From positions 1 through 64,000 of the forward strand of contig JAJXWT010000003.1 of NCBI GenBank assembly GCA_021781475.1: a stretch of 64,000 bases of DNA. The letters are read 5' to 3'. The position numbers were made by a program, and so were the translations under genes. Under the pieces are notes generated by a model. It saw only the letters and a program-made list of their open reading frames with translations, had not been told where the DNA came from and searched no databases. The stretch is from a bacterium. GTDB lineage: Bacteria > Patescibacteriota > Saccharimonadia > Saccharimonadales > Saccharimonadaceae. Positions 16,870 through 27,663 of this stretch are shown here, piece after piece. Every line of letters begins with the position of its first letter. The first letter of the stretch is position 1.

Positions 16870-17715
16870 GTGGCGCGATATATTGCGGCCGTAAGTGGCG
16901 GCGTCGATAGCGTCGTATTGCTCCACATGCTAGTAAAGGGTGGGCACGATGTCATTGTTGCGCATGTCGAGCATGGCATCCGCGATGACAGCGCCGAAGA
17001 TGCCCGGTTTGTGCACGCGCTTGCCGCTTTGTACGGTTGCCCCTATGAGCAAACGTCATTGGACCTGGGGCCTAATGCCAGCGAGCTACGGGCGCGACAA
17101 GGGCGATACGATTTTTTGTTTACAGTGGCACGGCGCTACGGTGCCGATATTGCAACCGCCCACCACGGTGATGATCTTGCTGAGACGATTGCGATTAATA
17201 TGGCGCGCGGCACCGGGTGGCGCGGCTTGGCCGTACTGAGCCGACCAGGCCTGTATCGGCCACTCCTCGGGTACGCAAAGGCCGACCTGTATCAATATGC
17301 ACTCCGTGAGCACCTTGAGTGGGTTGAGGACAAGACAAACCGTGATTTGCGCTATTTACGCAACCGGGTCCGTGCCCGGCTACGCCCACGCCTGCAGGCC
17401 AAAGATCGCACAGAGCTATTGCGTTTACGGAACCGACAGGTCGAGCTGCGGGCGCGTATCGCACAGGAAGCCCGCGGTATTTTGAGTCAAAACGATTCTG
17501 TGCGGTATCTTTTGACACATATTGAGCAAGATTGCGCAGTTGAGCTACTTGGACAATATATTGAGTATGCGGGGGGCGCCCGGCTACAGCGGCCACAATT
17601 AGAACGAGCGCTGATTGCGGTCAAAACCGCGCAAGCTGGTAGCCATTATCATGCCGGGGGCAAAATTGTCTTGTGCTTTGCTACTCGTGATTTCTCAGTG
17701 AAAGTGCTACAATAA
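16870..17715 (+). CDS. tilS: tRNA(Ile)-lysidine synthase
   Basis: AVSGGVDSVVLLHML PP-loop; AHVEHGIRDDSAEDARFV; GTG start. Confidence 0.9.
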   Translation: MARYIAAVSGGVDSVVLLHMLVKGGHDVIVAHVEHGIRDDSAEDARFVHALAALYGCPYEQTSLDLGPNASELRARQGRYDFLFTVARRYGADIATAHHGDDLAETIAINMARGTGWRGLAVLSRPGLYRPLLGYAKADLYQYALREHLEWVEDKTNRDLRYLRNRVRARLRPRLQAKDRTELLRLRNRQVELRARIAQEARGILSQNDSVRYLLTHIEQDCAVELLGQYIEYAGGARLQRPQLERALIAVKTAQAGSHYHAGGKIVLCFATRDFSVKVLQ

Positions 17716-17779
17716 GCAATATATATAGTAGATAGATTTTATGTCTGACTGCCGATAACGAAAACGAGGATACTTGACT

Positions 17780-19633
17780 ATGGCTAAGCAACCACCAAAG
17801 AAAAAGATTGCCAATTCGCTCCGCTTTACTGTATTTTGGGCGATAATTATTTTTATTGGTTTAGGGATTTGGGCGGCGCTCAACCCGCAGACAAACCTCC
17901 AAGATAAGCCAATCAGCGAGGTCGTGCAAATGGCGAACTCGGGCGATATCTCAAAGCTGATTGTGCAAGGGAACGATGTTTTAGCAGTTAAAAAAGGCGA
18001 GGACAAACCAACAATCCATGCCATAAAGCAGGATGGATTGTTGCAGGACCAAGGGCTCCAGCCAAACAAGACACAAATAGACGTACAGCCGGTTTCGCAA
18101 ACGAGCTCAATGGTGTGGACCGTGCTGGGCACGGTGGTACTGCCAGTCTTGCTTATTGGGGGCTTGTTCCTGTTTATGATGCGCCAGGCTCAAGGGCAAA
18201 ATAACCAAGCGATGGGATTTGGCAAAAGCAAGGCAAAGCTATACGGGCTCGACAAAGAGCGCGTGACCTTTGCAGATATTGCCGGCAATGACAATTCTAA
18301 GCAAGATCTCGAAGAAGTGGTTGATTTTTTGAAGCACCCAAAAAAGTATGAAAGCCTTGGCGCTAAGATTCCAAAGGGCATATTGCTGGTTGGGCCTCCG
18401 GGGACCGGCAAAACTATGTTGGCGCGTGCTGTTGCCGGTGAGGCAAATGTGCCGTTCTTTAGCATTAGCGGTAGCGAATTCGTAGAAATGTTCGTTGGCG
18501 TGGGTGCGAGCCGTGTACGCGACTTGTTCCAAAAAGCCAAAAAGAACGCGCCATGCATTATCTTTATTGACGAAATTGACGCCGTTGGGCGTCGCCGCGG
18601 CAGCGGTATGGGCGGTGGCCACGATGAGCGCGAACAGACGCTGAACCAAATACTGGTAGAGATGGACGGTTTTGAAACCGGGACGAATGTTATTGTCGTT
18701 GCGGCGACCAACCGCGCTGATGTGCTCGACCCTGCCCTTTTGCGCCCAGGGCGTTTTGACCGGCACACCACGATTACACTGCCGGAGCGCAAGGACCGCG
18801 AGGAGATTTTACGGGTACACTTTAAAAATAAGCCAATCGACAGTGCCGCCGACCTTGATAGGCTTGCTGCAAAAACGGCCGGCAGCAGTGGTGCTGACCT
18901 TGCTAATATTGCGAATGAGGCGGCAATTATTGCGGCTCGCCGTAATTCAAAAATTATTTCGAACAAAGACATTACCGAAGCATTCGAAAAAGTTGCGATT
19001 GGTCCTGAGCGAAAAGCGAAGGTGATGAACGAAAAAGAAAAGTCGCTTACCGCGTACCACGAAGCTGGCCACGCCATTGTGGGCCACGCGCTCCCAGATA
19101 GCGACCCGGTGCACAAGATCACAATTATCCCGCGCGGGGGTACCGGTGGCGTGACATGGTTCTTGCCACCCGAAGACCGCAGCTACACAAGCGTGTATCA
19201 GTTCAAGGATATCCTATCGCGCGCGATGGGTGGCCGTGTCGCCGAAAAAATTATTTATGGCAACGACGGCATTACAACGGGTGCTGGTAGCGACCTAAGA
19301 AATGCAACGGATATCGCACGTGATATGGTGATTGAACAGGGAATGGGGAGCAAGCTGCGCGACCAGGTGTTCCATGCCGAAAACGCGGCGAATGTATTTG
19401 ATAAGATTACCCATGATCGCCCCTACAGTGATGCAACCGCAAAGGAAATCGACCTTGAAGTCGCTGCGCTGATTAAAGAGGCTGATAAGCGTGCGGAAAT
19501 TGTACTAAGGGCAAACCGTGCGGCACTCGAAAAGTTGAAAGACGTGTTGCTCCAGCAGGAAACAATCGAAGAAGATGAGGCGGCCGAACTATTGAAAGAT
19601 GTTGTTGTGCCAAAGGAGGCTATGCTTTATTAA
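17780..19633 (+). CDS. ftsH: ATP-dependent zinc metalloprotease FtsH
   Basis: [28 protein letters not shown]. Confidence 0.98.
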   Translation: MAKQPPKKKIANSLRFTVFWAIIIFIGLGIWAALNPQTNLQDKPISEVVQMANSGDISKLIVQGNDVLAVKKGEDKPTIHAIKQDGLLQDQGLQPNKTQIDVQPVSQTSSMVWTVLGTVVLPVLLIGGLFLFMMRQAQGQNNQAMGFGKSKAKLYGLDKERVTFADIAGNDNSKQDLEEVVDFLKHPKKYESLGAKIPKGILLVGPPGTGKTMLARAVAGEANVPFFSISGSEFVEMFVGVGASRVRDLFQKAKKNAPCIIFIDEIDAVGRRRGSGMGGGHDEREQTLNQILVEMDGFETGTNVIVVAATNRADVLDPALLRPGRFDRHTTITLPERKDREEILRVHFKNKPIDSAADLDRLAAKTAGSSGADLANIANEAAIIAARRNSKIISNKDITEAFEKVAIGPERKAKVMNEKEKSLTAYHEAGHAIVGHALPDSDPVHKITIIPRGGTGGVTWFLPPEDRSYTSVYQFKDILSRAMGGRVAEKIIYGNDGITTGAGSDLRNATDIARDMVIEQGMGSKLRDQVFHAENAANVFDKITHDRPYSDATAKEIDLEVAALIKEADKRAEIVLRANRAALEKLKDVLLQQETIEEDEAAELLKDVVVPKEAMLY

Positions 19634-19655
19634 CTAAAGCATAGGGCACGTTGGT

Positions 19656-21299
19656 ATGGCGGCACGGCGCAATAGGGTAAAGCAGGCGGTTGCGATTGTT
19701 AACAGTAAGCTGTCGGTTAAGTGGGCAGCCATGCTGCTGTCGGGCTCGACGCTGTTCGCGAGCCTGTTGGGCTTTTATCGCGACCGCTTATTAAACCGTA
19801 TGTACTACGGTAACTATAAGATCGGGCTCGATGCCTATACCACCGCCTTTTTAGTGCCTGATTTCATGTACTTTTTGCTGGTGAGCGGTGCACTCAGTGT
19901 GTCGTTTATACCAGTATTTAACGAAAAGCTTTCCAAGGGTAAGTGGAAATCGGCATGGGAGCTCAGTTCGAGCTTAATTAACTTTATGGCGCTCATCACG
20001 CTCATTGCCAGCATTTTGATTATGGTATTTGCTGACCCGTTGGTGCGAGCGATCGTGCCAGACATGAGCGAATCAGGCCAGGCGCTTGCGATTAGCATGA
20101 TGCGCGTTATCGCTATCAACCCATTCTTGTTCGCTATTGCGACGGTAATTGCCAGTATGCAGCAGGCAGTTGGCCGCTTTACGTTTTATGCCATGGCGCC
20201 TGCGCTGTATAACATTGGGATTATCATTGGCGCGCAGTTCTTTACGGGCGGCATTAATATTTTTGGCTGGCAGGTGTTTGATGGTGGCATTATGGGCGTC
20301 GCGCTCGGTGTGGTGCTTGGGTCAATTTTGCAGCTATTAGTGAGCGCAATTGGCCTTATGGGGCTTGGGTTTGATTACCAATTTAAGATTTACTGGAAAA
20401 ACACCGGGTTCCGCCAAGTGTTACGATTGTTGCCGGCGAGGTCCCTTGACCAGGGGCTGGATTATATTAACGGGCTTGTTGAGACTAACCTTGCTTCCGG
20501 CATGGCGGCTGGGACAATCCGTGCCTTTCAGCAGGCCTCAACATTAGCACTTTTGCCAGTCAACCTAATTGGCGTGAGCGTGAGCAACGCCTTTTTCCCG
20601 AGTATGTCTGACGCGGTTGCAAATAAGGACACGCAGCGTCTTCGTACTGAACTGCGCCGTATTATCCGCATGATTATTTGGATTGCGTTACCGGTTTCGG
20701 TGGTTATGTTTTTTGGTCGTGGTTACTTATCGCGCTTTTTGGTAGAAGATGGCGCGCCACTCATTGCAGGAATCCTGGGCGCCTTAATTGTGGCAATGTT
20801 ATTCCGGACTATGTATCACATTGGCGCCCGCACATTTTATGCGCACCAAGACACGCGCACGCCACTTTACGTATCGTGTTTTTCGATTTTCTTTAACATT
20901 GTTCTTGCCATAGTCTTTACCCGAGTACTCGGTTTTGGGGCGTACGGGTTGGCGTGGGCACAGTCAATTATGGCGGTGTTCGAGGTTGTGATTTTATATG
21001 TGCTGATGGGCCGCAAGGTGCCGGGGCTATTCGATTTTCAGTTTGTCCATGCCGTTGGGCGCATGCTGGGCGCCACTCTGCTTACTGCGGTGGTGACGTA
21101 TATCGGCGTGAGGACGTTTCAGATTCAAAGCAACGATAGTGGCTTTTGGTCGATATTCCCTAAGTTTGCTCTGATTAGTTTTATTAGCTTTGCCTTTTAT
21201 GTGTGGGTGAGTCACCACCTAAAACTGGGCGAGGCAACACCGGTGATTGAACGAGCGAGAAAGATTTTATTTGGGCGGGCTGGAGTCAAGGGCCGCTAA
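19656..21299 (+). CDS. murJ: MurJ/MviN lipid II flippase
   Basis: 14-TM MviN pattern, SGSTLFASLLGFYRDRLLNRMYY. Confidence 0.9.
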   Translation: MAARRNRVKQAVAIVNSKLSVKWAAMLLSGSTLFASLLGFYRDRLLNRMYYGNYKIGLDAYTTAFLVPDFMYFLLVSGALSVSFIPVFNEKLSKGKWKSAWELSSSLINFMALITLIASILIMVFADPLVRAIVPDMSESGQALAISMMRVIAINPFLFAIATVIASMQQAVGRFTFYAMAPALYNIGIIIGAQFFTGGINIFGWQVFDGGIMGVALGVVLGSILQLLVSAIGLMGLGFDYQFKIYWKNTGFRQVLRLLPARSLDQGLDYINGLVETNLASGMAAGTIRAFQQASTLALLPVNLIGVSVSNAFFPSMSDAVANKDTQRLRTELRRIIRMIIWIALPVSVVMFFGRGYLSRFLVEDGAPLIAGILGALIVAMLFRTMYHIGARTFYAHQDTRTPLYVSCFSIFFNIVLAIVFTRVLGFGAYGLAWAQSIMAVFEVVILYVLMGRKVPGLFDFQFVHAVGRMLGATLLTAVVTYIGVRTFQIQSNDSGFWSIFPKFALISFISFAFYVWVSHHLKLGEATPVIERARKILFGRAGVKGR

Positions 21300-23081
21300 A
21301 TGGACCAATCGCACATACGTAATTTTTGCATTATTGCTCATATCGATCACGGCAAAAGCACCCTTGCCGACCGCATGATGGAGCAGACCGCAACCGTCGA
21401 TAAACGTGACATGAAAAGCCAACTGCTGGACAGCATGGAGCTTGAGCGAGAGAAGGGTATTACCATTAAGCTCGCGCCAGTACGTATGCGCTACCGTGAT
21501 TGTGATTTGAATTTGATTGATACGCCGGGCCACGTCGATTTTAGCTACGAAGTCAGCCGCAGTTTACAGGCTTGCGAGGGCGCGGTGCTGGTCGTTGATG
21601 CGAGCCAAGGCGTCCAGGCGCAAACGCTGGCGAACGTCTACTTGGCGCTTGAGCAAAACCTGGTGATTATTCCTGTGTTAAATAAGGTTGATCTGCCCGC
21701 GGCCGATGTGCCACGTGTGAGCAGGGAGGTGATTAATCTGCTTGGCTGTGCCGAAAGCGACATAATAAAAATAAGCGCAAAAACTGGTGAAAACGTGGAC
21801 CAGGTACTCGACGCTATTGTTGAACGAGTGCCCGCCCCGGCGGGCGGGGCTGATCGGCCGACGCGGGCCTTAATTTTTGACAGCTACTACGACGATTACC
21901 GTGGTGTGATTCTGTATGTTCGCGTCGTTGATGGCAGTATTGGCAAAGATAACGCAATCCATATGCTGGCTACTGGCGCACATAGCCTTGCGCTCGAAGT
22001 GGGCCATTTATCGCCCAAAATGTCGCCTGACCCTGCGCTTGAAGCTGGCGAAATCGGCTATATTGTGACAAACCTTAAAACTACGCGCGATGCCAATGTG
22101 GGCGATACAATCACGGTGCGCGGCGCGCAACAGTCAGAGCTAGCGCTGCCTGGCTATAAAAATGTTCAGCCATTTGTGTATGCCGGCTTTTTCCCGGTGA
22201 GCAACGAAGATTACCAAGACTTAAAAGACGCGATTGAAAAACTAAGCCTGAGCGACTCAGCGCTGCAGTTCGAACTGGAAAATTCCCCCGTACTTGGCTA
22301 TGGCATTCGGATTGGTTTTTTGGGACTGCTCCATATGGATATTGTGCGCGAGCGACTTGAGCGTGAATACGACCTTGATTTAATTGTGACAAATCCAAGC
22401 ACCGACTACCATGTTTCGTTAACGAGTGGTGAAAAACTGGATATTAAATCGGCGAGTGAGTTGCCCGACCGCAGTATGGTATTGGATATCGCTGAACCAT
22501 GGATCCGCGGCGAAATTGTCGTGCCCAAAGACTACATTGGTGCGGTGATCCAGCTGATTGTCGGCAAGCGTGGCCAGCAAAAGAACCTAAGCTACATTGA
22601 CGAGCGAGCGCTCATTAGCTTTGAGGCGCCCCTTGCAAACTTGCTCACTGATTTTTATGATCAACTAAAAAGTGTCACCAGCGGATATGGTAGCTTTAAC
22701 TATGAGCTCGATGGCTACCGGATTGAAGATTTGGTGCGAGTTGATTTTTACGTGTCGGGCGAAATAATTGATGCGCTCAGTATTATGTGCCACCGCAGCG
22801 AGTCGCTGGCACTGGGGCGTGAAGTCACAAAAAAGCTCAAGGATGTGGTTCCGCGCCAGAGTTTTGAGGTAAGTTTACAGGCGGCAATTGGGGGCAAGTT
22901 TATTGCGCGCGAAGATATCGGCGCCTACCGCAAAGACGTGACCGGCTACCTGTACGGTGGTGATGTGAGCCGTAAAAAGAAGCTGCTTGCCAAGCAGGCG
23001 CGTGGCAAAAAGCGGATGAAACGGTTTGGTAAAGTGGATATCCCAAGCGAAGCATTTACGGTGATGCTCAGGCGTGAATAG
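21300..23081 (+). CDS. lepA: Elongation factor 4
   Basis: [50 protein letters not shown]. Confidence 0.98.
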   Translation: MDQSHIRNFCIIAHIDHGKSTLADRMMEQTATVDKRDMKSQLLDSMELEREKGITIKLAPVRMRYRDCDLNLIDTPGHVDFSYEVSRSLQACEGAVLVVDASQGVQAQTLANVYLALEQNLVIIPVLNKVDLPAADVPRVSREVINLLGCAESDIIKISAKTGENVDQVLDAIVERVPAPAGGADRPTRALIFDSYYDDYRGVILYVRVVDGSIGKDNAIHMLATGAHSLALEVGHLSPKMSPDPALEAGEIGYIVTNLKTTRDANVGDTITVRGAQQSELALPGYKNVQPFVYAGFFPVSNEDYQDLKDAIEKLSLSDSALQFELENSPVLGYGIRIGFLGLLHMDIVRERLEREYDLDLIVTNPSTDYHVSLTSGEKLDIKSASELPDRSMVLDIAEPWIRGEIVVPKDYIGAVIQLIVGKRGQQKNLSYIDERALISFEAPLANLLTDFYDQLKSVTSGYGSFNYELDGYRIEDLVRVDFYVSGEIIDALSIMCHRSESLALGREVTKKLKDVVPRQSFEVSLQAAIGGKFIAREDIGAYRKDVTGYLYGGDVSRKKKLLAKQARGKKRMKRFGKVDIPSEAFTVMLRRE

Positions 23082-23161
23082 GCGCCCTGCTGCCTTGCTT
23101 TTTAGGGATAAGCGGTTTACTATATACTAAACAATGTGTAACTAACAAGGAGAAGGTGCAT

Positions 23162-23338
23162 ATGCCAGATATAGGCGTACCAGAGTTGATTCTTATCTTA
23201 GTCATTTTATTGCTGCTCGTCGGCGCGAAACGACTGCCCGAGCTTGCCCGCAGCCTTGGTCGTTCTACCAAGGAATTTCGCGATGCATTAAAGGACGGCG
23301 ATGAAAAAACTGATACAAACAAAGACAAAAAGGCATAA
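23162..23338 (+). CDS. tatA: Twin-arginine translocase TatA
   Basis: [36 protein letters not shown]. Confidence 0.92.
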   Translation: MPDIGVPELILILVILLLLVGAKRLPELARSLGRSTKEFRDALKDGDEKTDTNKDKKA

Positions 23339-24353
23339 AGCTACTCGCACAGAATCCATTCCCGTTACATTCCTTGAACATGTGCACGAGCTCCAGGTTA
23401 GGCTGACCTGGGTTGCTGTTGCCTTTTTGCTTGCGTCGGCCGCAGCGTACCCTTTTTTTGATCAGATTGTTGCGGTGTTGGTTAAGCCGTTGGGCACCAA
23501 GCATCAACTGGTCTACCTGACCCCGGCCGGGGCATTCGGCTTTATTATGCAGGTCTGCATGTACGTTGGGTTTATTGCTGCGCTGCCGGTGATCATATAC
23601 CAAATTTATCAGTTTATTATGCCTGCTATGCAGCGGGTCGAGCGTAAAAAAGTCGTTTTGTATACCAGCCTGTCATTCATATTAGCGCTTGTTGGCGTGT
23701 CGTTTGCGTACTTTGTTGTGCTGCCCGGCGCGCTGTATTTTTTGACAGGCCTTAATTTATACCATATTAACCCAATGCTCACGATTGATTCGTACCTTTC
23801 ATTCGTGATGGCTTATATTATTACGGGTGCGCTTTTGTTCCAGCTGCCGCTCGTACTGCTGCTTATTGATTCCGTGACACCGCTCAAGCCCTCAAAATTA
23901 ATGGGGTTACAGGGGCATGTCATACTTGCCGCATTTATTATTGCCGCCATTGCTTCGCCAACACCAGACGTCGTAAACCAGACATTGCTCGCTATGCCGA
24001 TTGTTATTATGTACCAGTTTGGCGTTGTACTTGTGTGGTTAAAAAGCCGTGCCCGTAAACAGCGTGCGGCGGCACAGCAGGAGCACCCGTTGGCGCTTGA
24101 TTTGCCAGATTTTGTTGACACGGGGGCGCCGGCCTCGCCACCTACTGCTGCACCTGCGCCGCCGCGGGCCGCGCCAGCACCGCAGGTACGCCCCGGCTTG
24201 CGCAGTATGGACGGCATACGGGCAGCCAGGGCTGGGAACACCGAAAGACGCCGGGTGGCTGGGCAGACTGCGGACCGCCCACTGCCGCGCCTCGCGGTGC
24301 GTACGCAGCCGCCGCGGCAGGGCACCATCGACGGCATTTCTGTACGGGGGTAA
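23301..24353 (+). CDS. tatC: Twin-arginine translocase TatC with Pro/Ala/Arg-rich tail
   Basis: [12 protein letters not shown]...; 6 TM; overlaps tatA by 38 nt. Confidence 0.92.
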   Translation: MKKLIQTKTKRHKATRTESIPVTFLEHVHELQVRLTWVAVAFLLASAAAYPFFDQIVAVLVKPLGTKHQLVYLTPAGAFGFIMQVCMYVGFIAALPVIIYQIYQFIMPAMQRVERKKVVLYTSLSFILALVGVSFAYFVVLPGALYFLTGLNLYHINPMLTIDSYLSFVMAYIITGALLFQLPLVLLLIDSVTPLKPSKLMGLQGHVILAAFIIAAIASPTPDVVNQTLLAMPIVIMYQFGVVLVWLKSRARKQRAAAQQEHPLALDLPDFVDTGAPASPPTAAPAPPRAAPAPQVRPGLRSMDGIRAARAGNTERRRVAGQTADRPLPRLAVRTQPPRQGTIDGISVRG

Positions 24354-24417
24354 TATACTTGCGCTTTTTATGGCGCTTATGCTACACTATGCGCAATAAC
24401 AGAACCACATACAAACA

Positions 24418-24630
24418 ATGAAAATCAATCATTACGTCGCCGACATATTTGAAAAATCAATGACCCGCAAAGAATTTTTGCAGCACATTGGCATTGCTGC
24501 GGTTTTATTGTTGGGTGGTGGCTATATATTAAACTTATTTACTGCCTTTGACCGCAAGCCAACAAGCCAACGGAGCGGTTACAGCTCGGGGTCATATGGT
24601 GGCGGCACCGAAAATACACTCCACCGTTAA
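24418..24630 (+). CDS. 70-aa protein with Tat-like N-terminal TRKEFLQHIG segment and TM
   Basis: Immediately downstream of tatC. Confidence 0.6.
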   Translation: MKINHYVADIFEKSMTRKEFLQHIGIAAVLLLGGGYILNLFTAFDRKPTSQRSGYSSGSYGGGTENTLHR

Positions 24631-25540
24631 TTGGTGGCGCAGGGGCAGGCTATGGCTTTGTGCGGCAGCAATGGGGGCTGCGGTAGCAAGTTGCGCGCCA
24701 GCCCAGCTAGCATTTGCCGCTCCAAAGCAAACGCTGACAATTAGTCCGGTCTCTGCTGCGCTATCACTCAACCCGGGCGCTCGCTACCAGGGCACCATGA
24801 CAGTCGCCAATCAGGGTAATAGCCCTGCCACGATGACATTTTATGTGAGCCCCTATTTTGTGACAGGGGAACAATATAGCCCAATCTTTTCGCACGTTGA
24901 CCAAGCCGTGCGCGCCGATACGTGGGTGCATGTGACGCCACAGGCTGCTACGGTAGCGCCACAAGGTGTTGTCACGCTGAACTATACAGTGTCGCCACCC
25001 GCTAATGCCCGCCCCGGCGGGTACTATGCTGCCGTGTTCGCCCAGGCGAGCAGCGGTGTTGCGGGGGGTGGCACGGTCGGCTTTAGTCAACGGGCTGGCG
25101 AAATCTTATATATTACCGTAAACGGGCCGGCAACCTATGCGGGCGATGCGCAGTTTTCGGGCCTACCCGCCCTTGTGTCATCGGTAACCCTCAGCTCAAG
25201 TATTAGCGTACACAATGCGGGGAGCGTGCATTTTCAGGCGCAAGAGCAATGGAGTGCGGCGCCAATTTTTGGCGGGCTGGTAGACAGCATAAAAAAAACC
25301 GTGTACGTGTTGCCTGGGACGACGCGCCAGGTAACTGCGGCCCTGTCGCTCCGCCCCTATTTTGGGGTTGGTGTGTACAAGGTCACGCGCACGGCAACCT
25401 TTTTGAACAGAACAACACAGAATGCTGCGTTGGTAGTGGCTATCAACCCGGCATGGGCGCTGATTCTAACGGCTGGTATCATAGCAAGCCTTTTGATACG
25501 ATATAAGCATGTACGTCATGCACGGGGCCGCCATGTATAA
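24596..25540 (+). CDS. Secreted/anchored DUF916-like Ig-fold protein
   Basis: Signal peptide, ISPVSAALSLNPGARYQGTMTVANQG...ARPGGYYAAVFA, C-term TM. Confidence 0.6.
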   Translation: MVAAPKIHSTVNWWRRGRLWLCAAAMGAAVASCAPAQLAFAAPKQTLTISPVSAALSLNPGARYQGTMTVANQGNSPATMTFYVSPYFVTGEQYSPIFSHVDQAVRADTWVHVTPQAATVAPQGVVTLNYTVSPPANARPGGYYAAVFAQASSGVAGGGTVGFSQRAGEILYITVNGPATYAGDAQFSGLPALVSSVTLSSSISVHNAGSVHFQAQEQWSAAPIFGGLVDSIKKTVYVLPGTTRQVTAALSLRPYFGVGVYKVTRTATFLNRTTQNAALVVAINPAWALILTAGIIASLLIRYKHVRHARGRHV

Positions 25541-26132
25541 ACGGTTTGTCGCTAGCCTAGCTGCCGCAGGCGCGCTTGCCTTGGCATTCGGTGCGCCCGC
25601 GCATGCCTTAACCTACGGGGCCGGTACGTATGGCACCTGCCAATATGGCACGTGTAGCATTAGTATCACCTCATCGGCCGCAGTCAACTTGGTGGTGAAC
25701 CCAGTGCCGGGCTCGGTGCGCTGCACAGTTGCCAGCAACCAAGTCGATGTCTCAACCGAAGCCAGCACGGGCTTCACCCTGACACAGTCAAGCACAACAG
25801 CGCAAACAGCGCTCGGTGACGCAGGCGGTGCGACAATACCAATTGTTGGTGGCACTGTTGGTGCACCAGTTGCGCTTGCTGCTAACCAGTGGGGTTTCCG
25901 TGTAGATAGTGGTGCATTCGGCACAGGCCCGACTTCGGCTGTGAGCGACAGCACTATCCCTTCGCTCACTTTTGCCTCTATTGGCGCATCAACCACTCCG
26001 GCGCTGGTTGCCACCACGGCAGCAGCCGCAACGCCGGCCACGACTATGGTGTGGTATGGGCTATGCGCTGACATGCAGCAGCCCGCAGGCAGCTACACGG
26101 GTAGCATTTTATATACGGCGGTAACCAACTAA
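25533..26132 (+). CDS. Secreted Ala/Thr-rich hypothetical protein
   Basis: Signal peptide MYKRFVASLAAAGALALAFGAPAHA. Confidence 0.6.
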   Translation: MYKRFVASLAAAGALALAFGAPAHALTYGAGTYGTCQYGTCSISITSSAAVNLVVNPVPGSVRCTVASNQVDVSTEASTGFTLTQSSTTAQTALGDAGGATIPIVGGTVGAPVALAANQWGFRVDSGAFGTGPTSAVSDSTIPSLTFASIGASTTPALVATTAAAATPATTMVWYGLCADMQQPAGSYTGSILYTAVTN

Positions 26133-26194
26133 TGGCGCATAGGGCTTATGCTATAATAGCTTTTGACAACAATTCCATAGGAGGGAATATATAA

Positions 26195-26671
26195 ATGACG
26201 GCGCGTTTGCCAATACCGGGGAGCGATGACGGCCTGTGGGGCAACCTGCTGAATACTTTTTTGTCGGTAGCCCATAATGCTGACGGCACACTAATGGCGA
26301 GTGCTGTGCAGGCGGCCAGCCGGGCCCAAACTTTGCCGTATTCGTATAGTGGCAGTCTGTCGGTCGCAACTGGCGCGATACGCCTATACAACGATACAGC
26401 GAGTGCCTGGACGATCACTGGTGTGCGTGCCAGTGTCGGTACGGCGCCAACCGGGGCGGCAGTAATTGTTGATATTAAATTAAATGGTACGACAATCTTT
26501 ACTACACAGGCAAATCGGCCGACAATTGCCGTCAGCACCAATACATCTGGGAACGTCACAAATATGGATGTGACATCGGTTGCTGTTGGGGGCTACCTGA
26601 CGGTTGATATTGCTCAAGTTGGCTCCACCATTGCGGGGTCAGATTTAAGCGTACAAGTGGAGGTGCAGTAG
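26195..26671 (+). CDS. Phage tail-fiber-like protein
   Basis: LPIPGSDDGLWGNLLNTFLSVAHNADGTL motif; TATAAT 26152 and AGGAGG 26179 upstream. Confidence 0.6.
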   Translation: MTARLPIPGSDDGLWGNLLNTFLSVAHNADGTLMASAVQAASRAQTLPYSYSGSLSVATGAIRLYNDTASAWTITGVRASVGTAPTGAAVIVDIKLNGTTIFTTQANRPTIAVSTNTSGNVTNMDVTSVAVGGYLTVDIAQVGSTIAGSDLSVQVEVQ

Positions 26672-26675
26672 GGCT

Positions 26676-27662
26676 ATGGCGCTGTTTTTTATAGAGGGTT
26701 TTGACACGGGTGACTTTAGCAGGTGGTATGAAAACGGGTTTGGCTCGATTACAACCACGCGTTTCTCTTCGGGCAGGTCTGCGTCAATTGGCAGCAATGT
26801 ATCTACGGTCGGTTTTAGCCCCGTGGCGCAGCTTTTCGCGGGGTTTGCCTTTAATTCGAATGCGGGCACGCGATGGACCAACGATATGCTTAGGTTGTTT
26901 ACTGATGCTGGCGCCACACTGCAGCTCTCGCTCTCTATCAAGAGTGCCGGGGTGCTTAGCCTTTATCTGGGGGGAAATGGCGGTGGTACGCTGCTGGGAA
27001 CCGCAACAATTCCATCGACTGGGTGGATGTATCTAGAGGTGTCAGCCACTATTAATAGTACGGGGGGAGCTGTAGTTGTCCGGCTCAATGGGGTAACGGT
27101 CATTAGCTATACCGGCAATACAAAAAACGGGGGCACGAGCACATCAATTGATACCATATCATTTTCAGGATCAATCAACAATTATTATTTTGATGACCTT
27201 TACATGTGTGACGCAACCGGTACCACGAACAATACTTTCCTCGGTGACGTGCGCGTACAAACCCTGATGCCGAATGGCGCGGGTAGCTCTACCCAGCTTA
27301 CGCCAACAGGCTCCGCAAGTAATTATGTAAATGTATCCGAAATACCTGATAATACGGCGACCTATAACTCATCGAGTACAGTCGGCCAACGGGATACGTA
27401 CGCGATGGCGGATTTAGTGGCAACAACGAACACCATTTATGGCATCCAGAATAATATTGTGGCCTGGAAATCAGATGCTGGTACTGCCGGTATTAAACCT
27501 TCCGTACTGACAAACTCAACCTTGTACTATTCGCCAACAATCATGTTATCTGCATCACCGTACAGTTATGCAAGCCCTGTGCTTGAGAGCAACCCGGTTA
27601 CGGGTGTGGCGTGGACTGCGGCCGACGTAAATGGGGCTGAGTTTGGTGCCGAGGTCGCCTAG
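26676..27662 (+). CDS. Phage-structural/lectin-like protein, paralogue 1
   Basis: YYFDDLYMCDATGTTNNTFLGDVRVQTLMPNGAGSSTQLTPTGSASNYVNV pattern. Confidence 0.65.
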   Translation: MALFFIEGFDTGDFSRWYENGFGSITTTRFSSGRSASIGSNVSTVGFSPVAQLFAGFAFNSNAGTRWTNDMLRLFTDAGATLQLSLSIKSAGVLSLYLGGNGGGTLLGTATIPSTGWMYLEVSATINSTGGAVVVRLNGVTVISYTGNTKNGGTSTSIDTISFSGSINNYYFDDLYMCDATGTTNNTFLGDVRVQTLMPNGAGSSTQLTPTGSASNYVNVSEIPDNTATYNSSSTVGQRDTYAMADLVATTNTIYGIQNNIVAWKSDAGTAGIKPSVLTNSTLYYSPTIMLSASPYSYASPVLESNPVTGVAWTAADVNGAEFGAEVA

Positions 27663-27663
27663 C

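Noticed and set aside
18190-19122. 310-aa minus-strand ORF antisense to ftsH (also 59006-59851 antisense to rny and 893-1453 antisense to mutY)
   Set aside because: Shadow ORFs over well-conserved genes with no family signature or RBS
21826-21852. GC-rich palindrome TGCCCGCCCCGGCGGG in lepA, shared as a 16-mer near 25005
   Set aside because: Short, codon-explainable (Pro/Ala/Gly); only two copies, not enough for a mobile repeat
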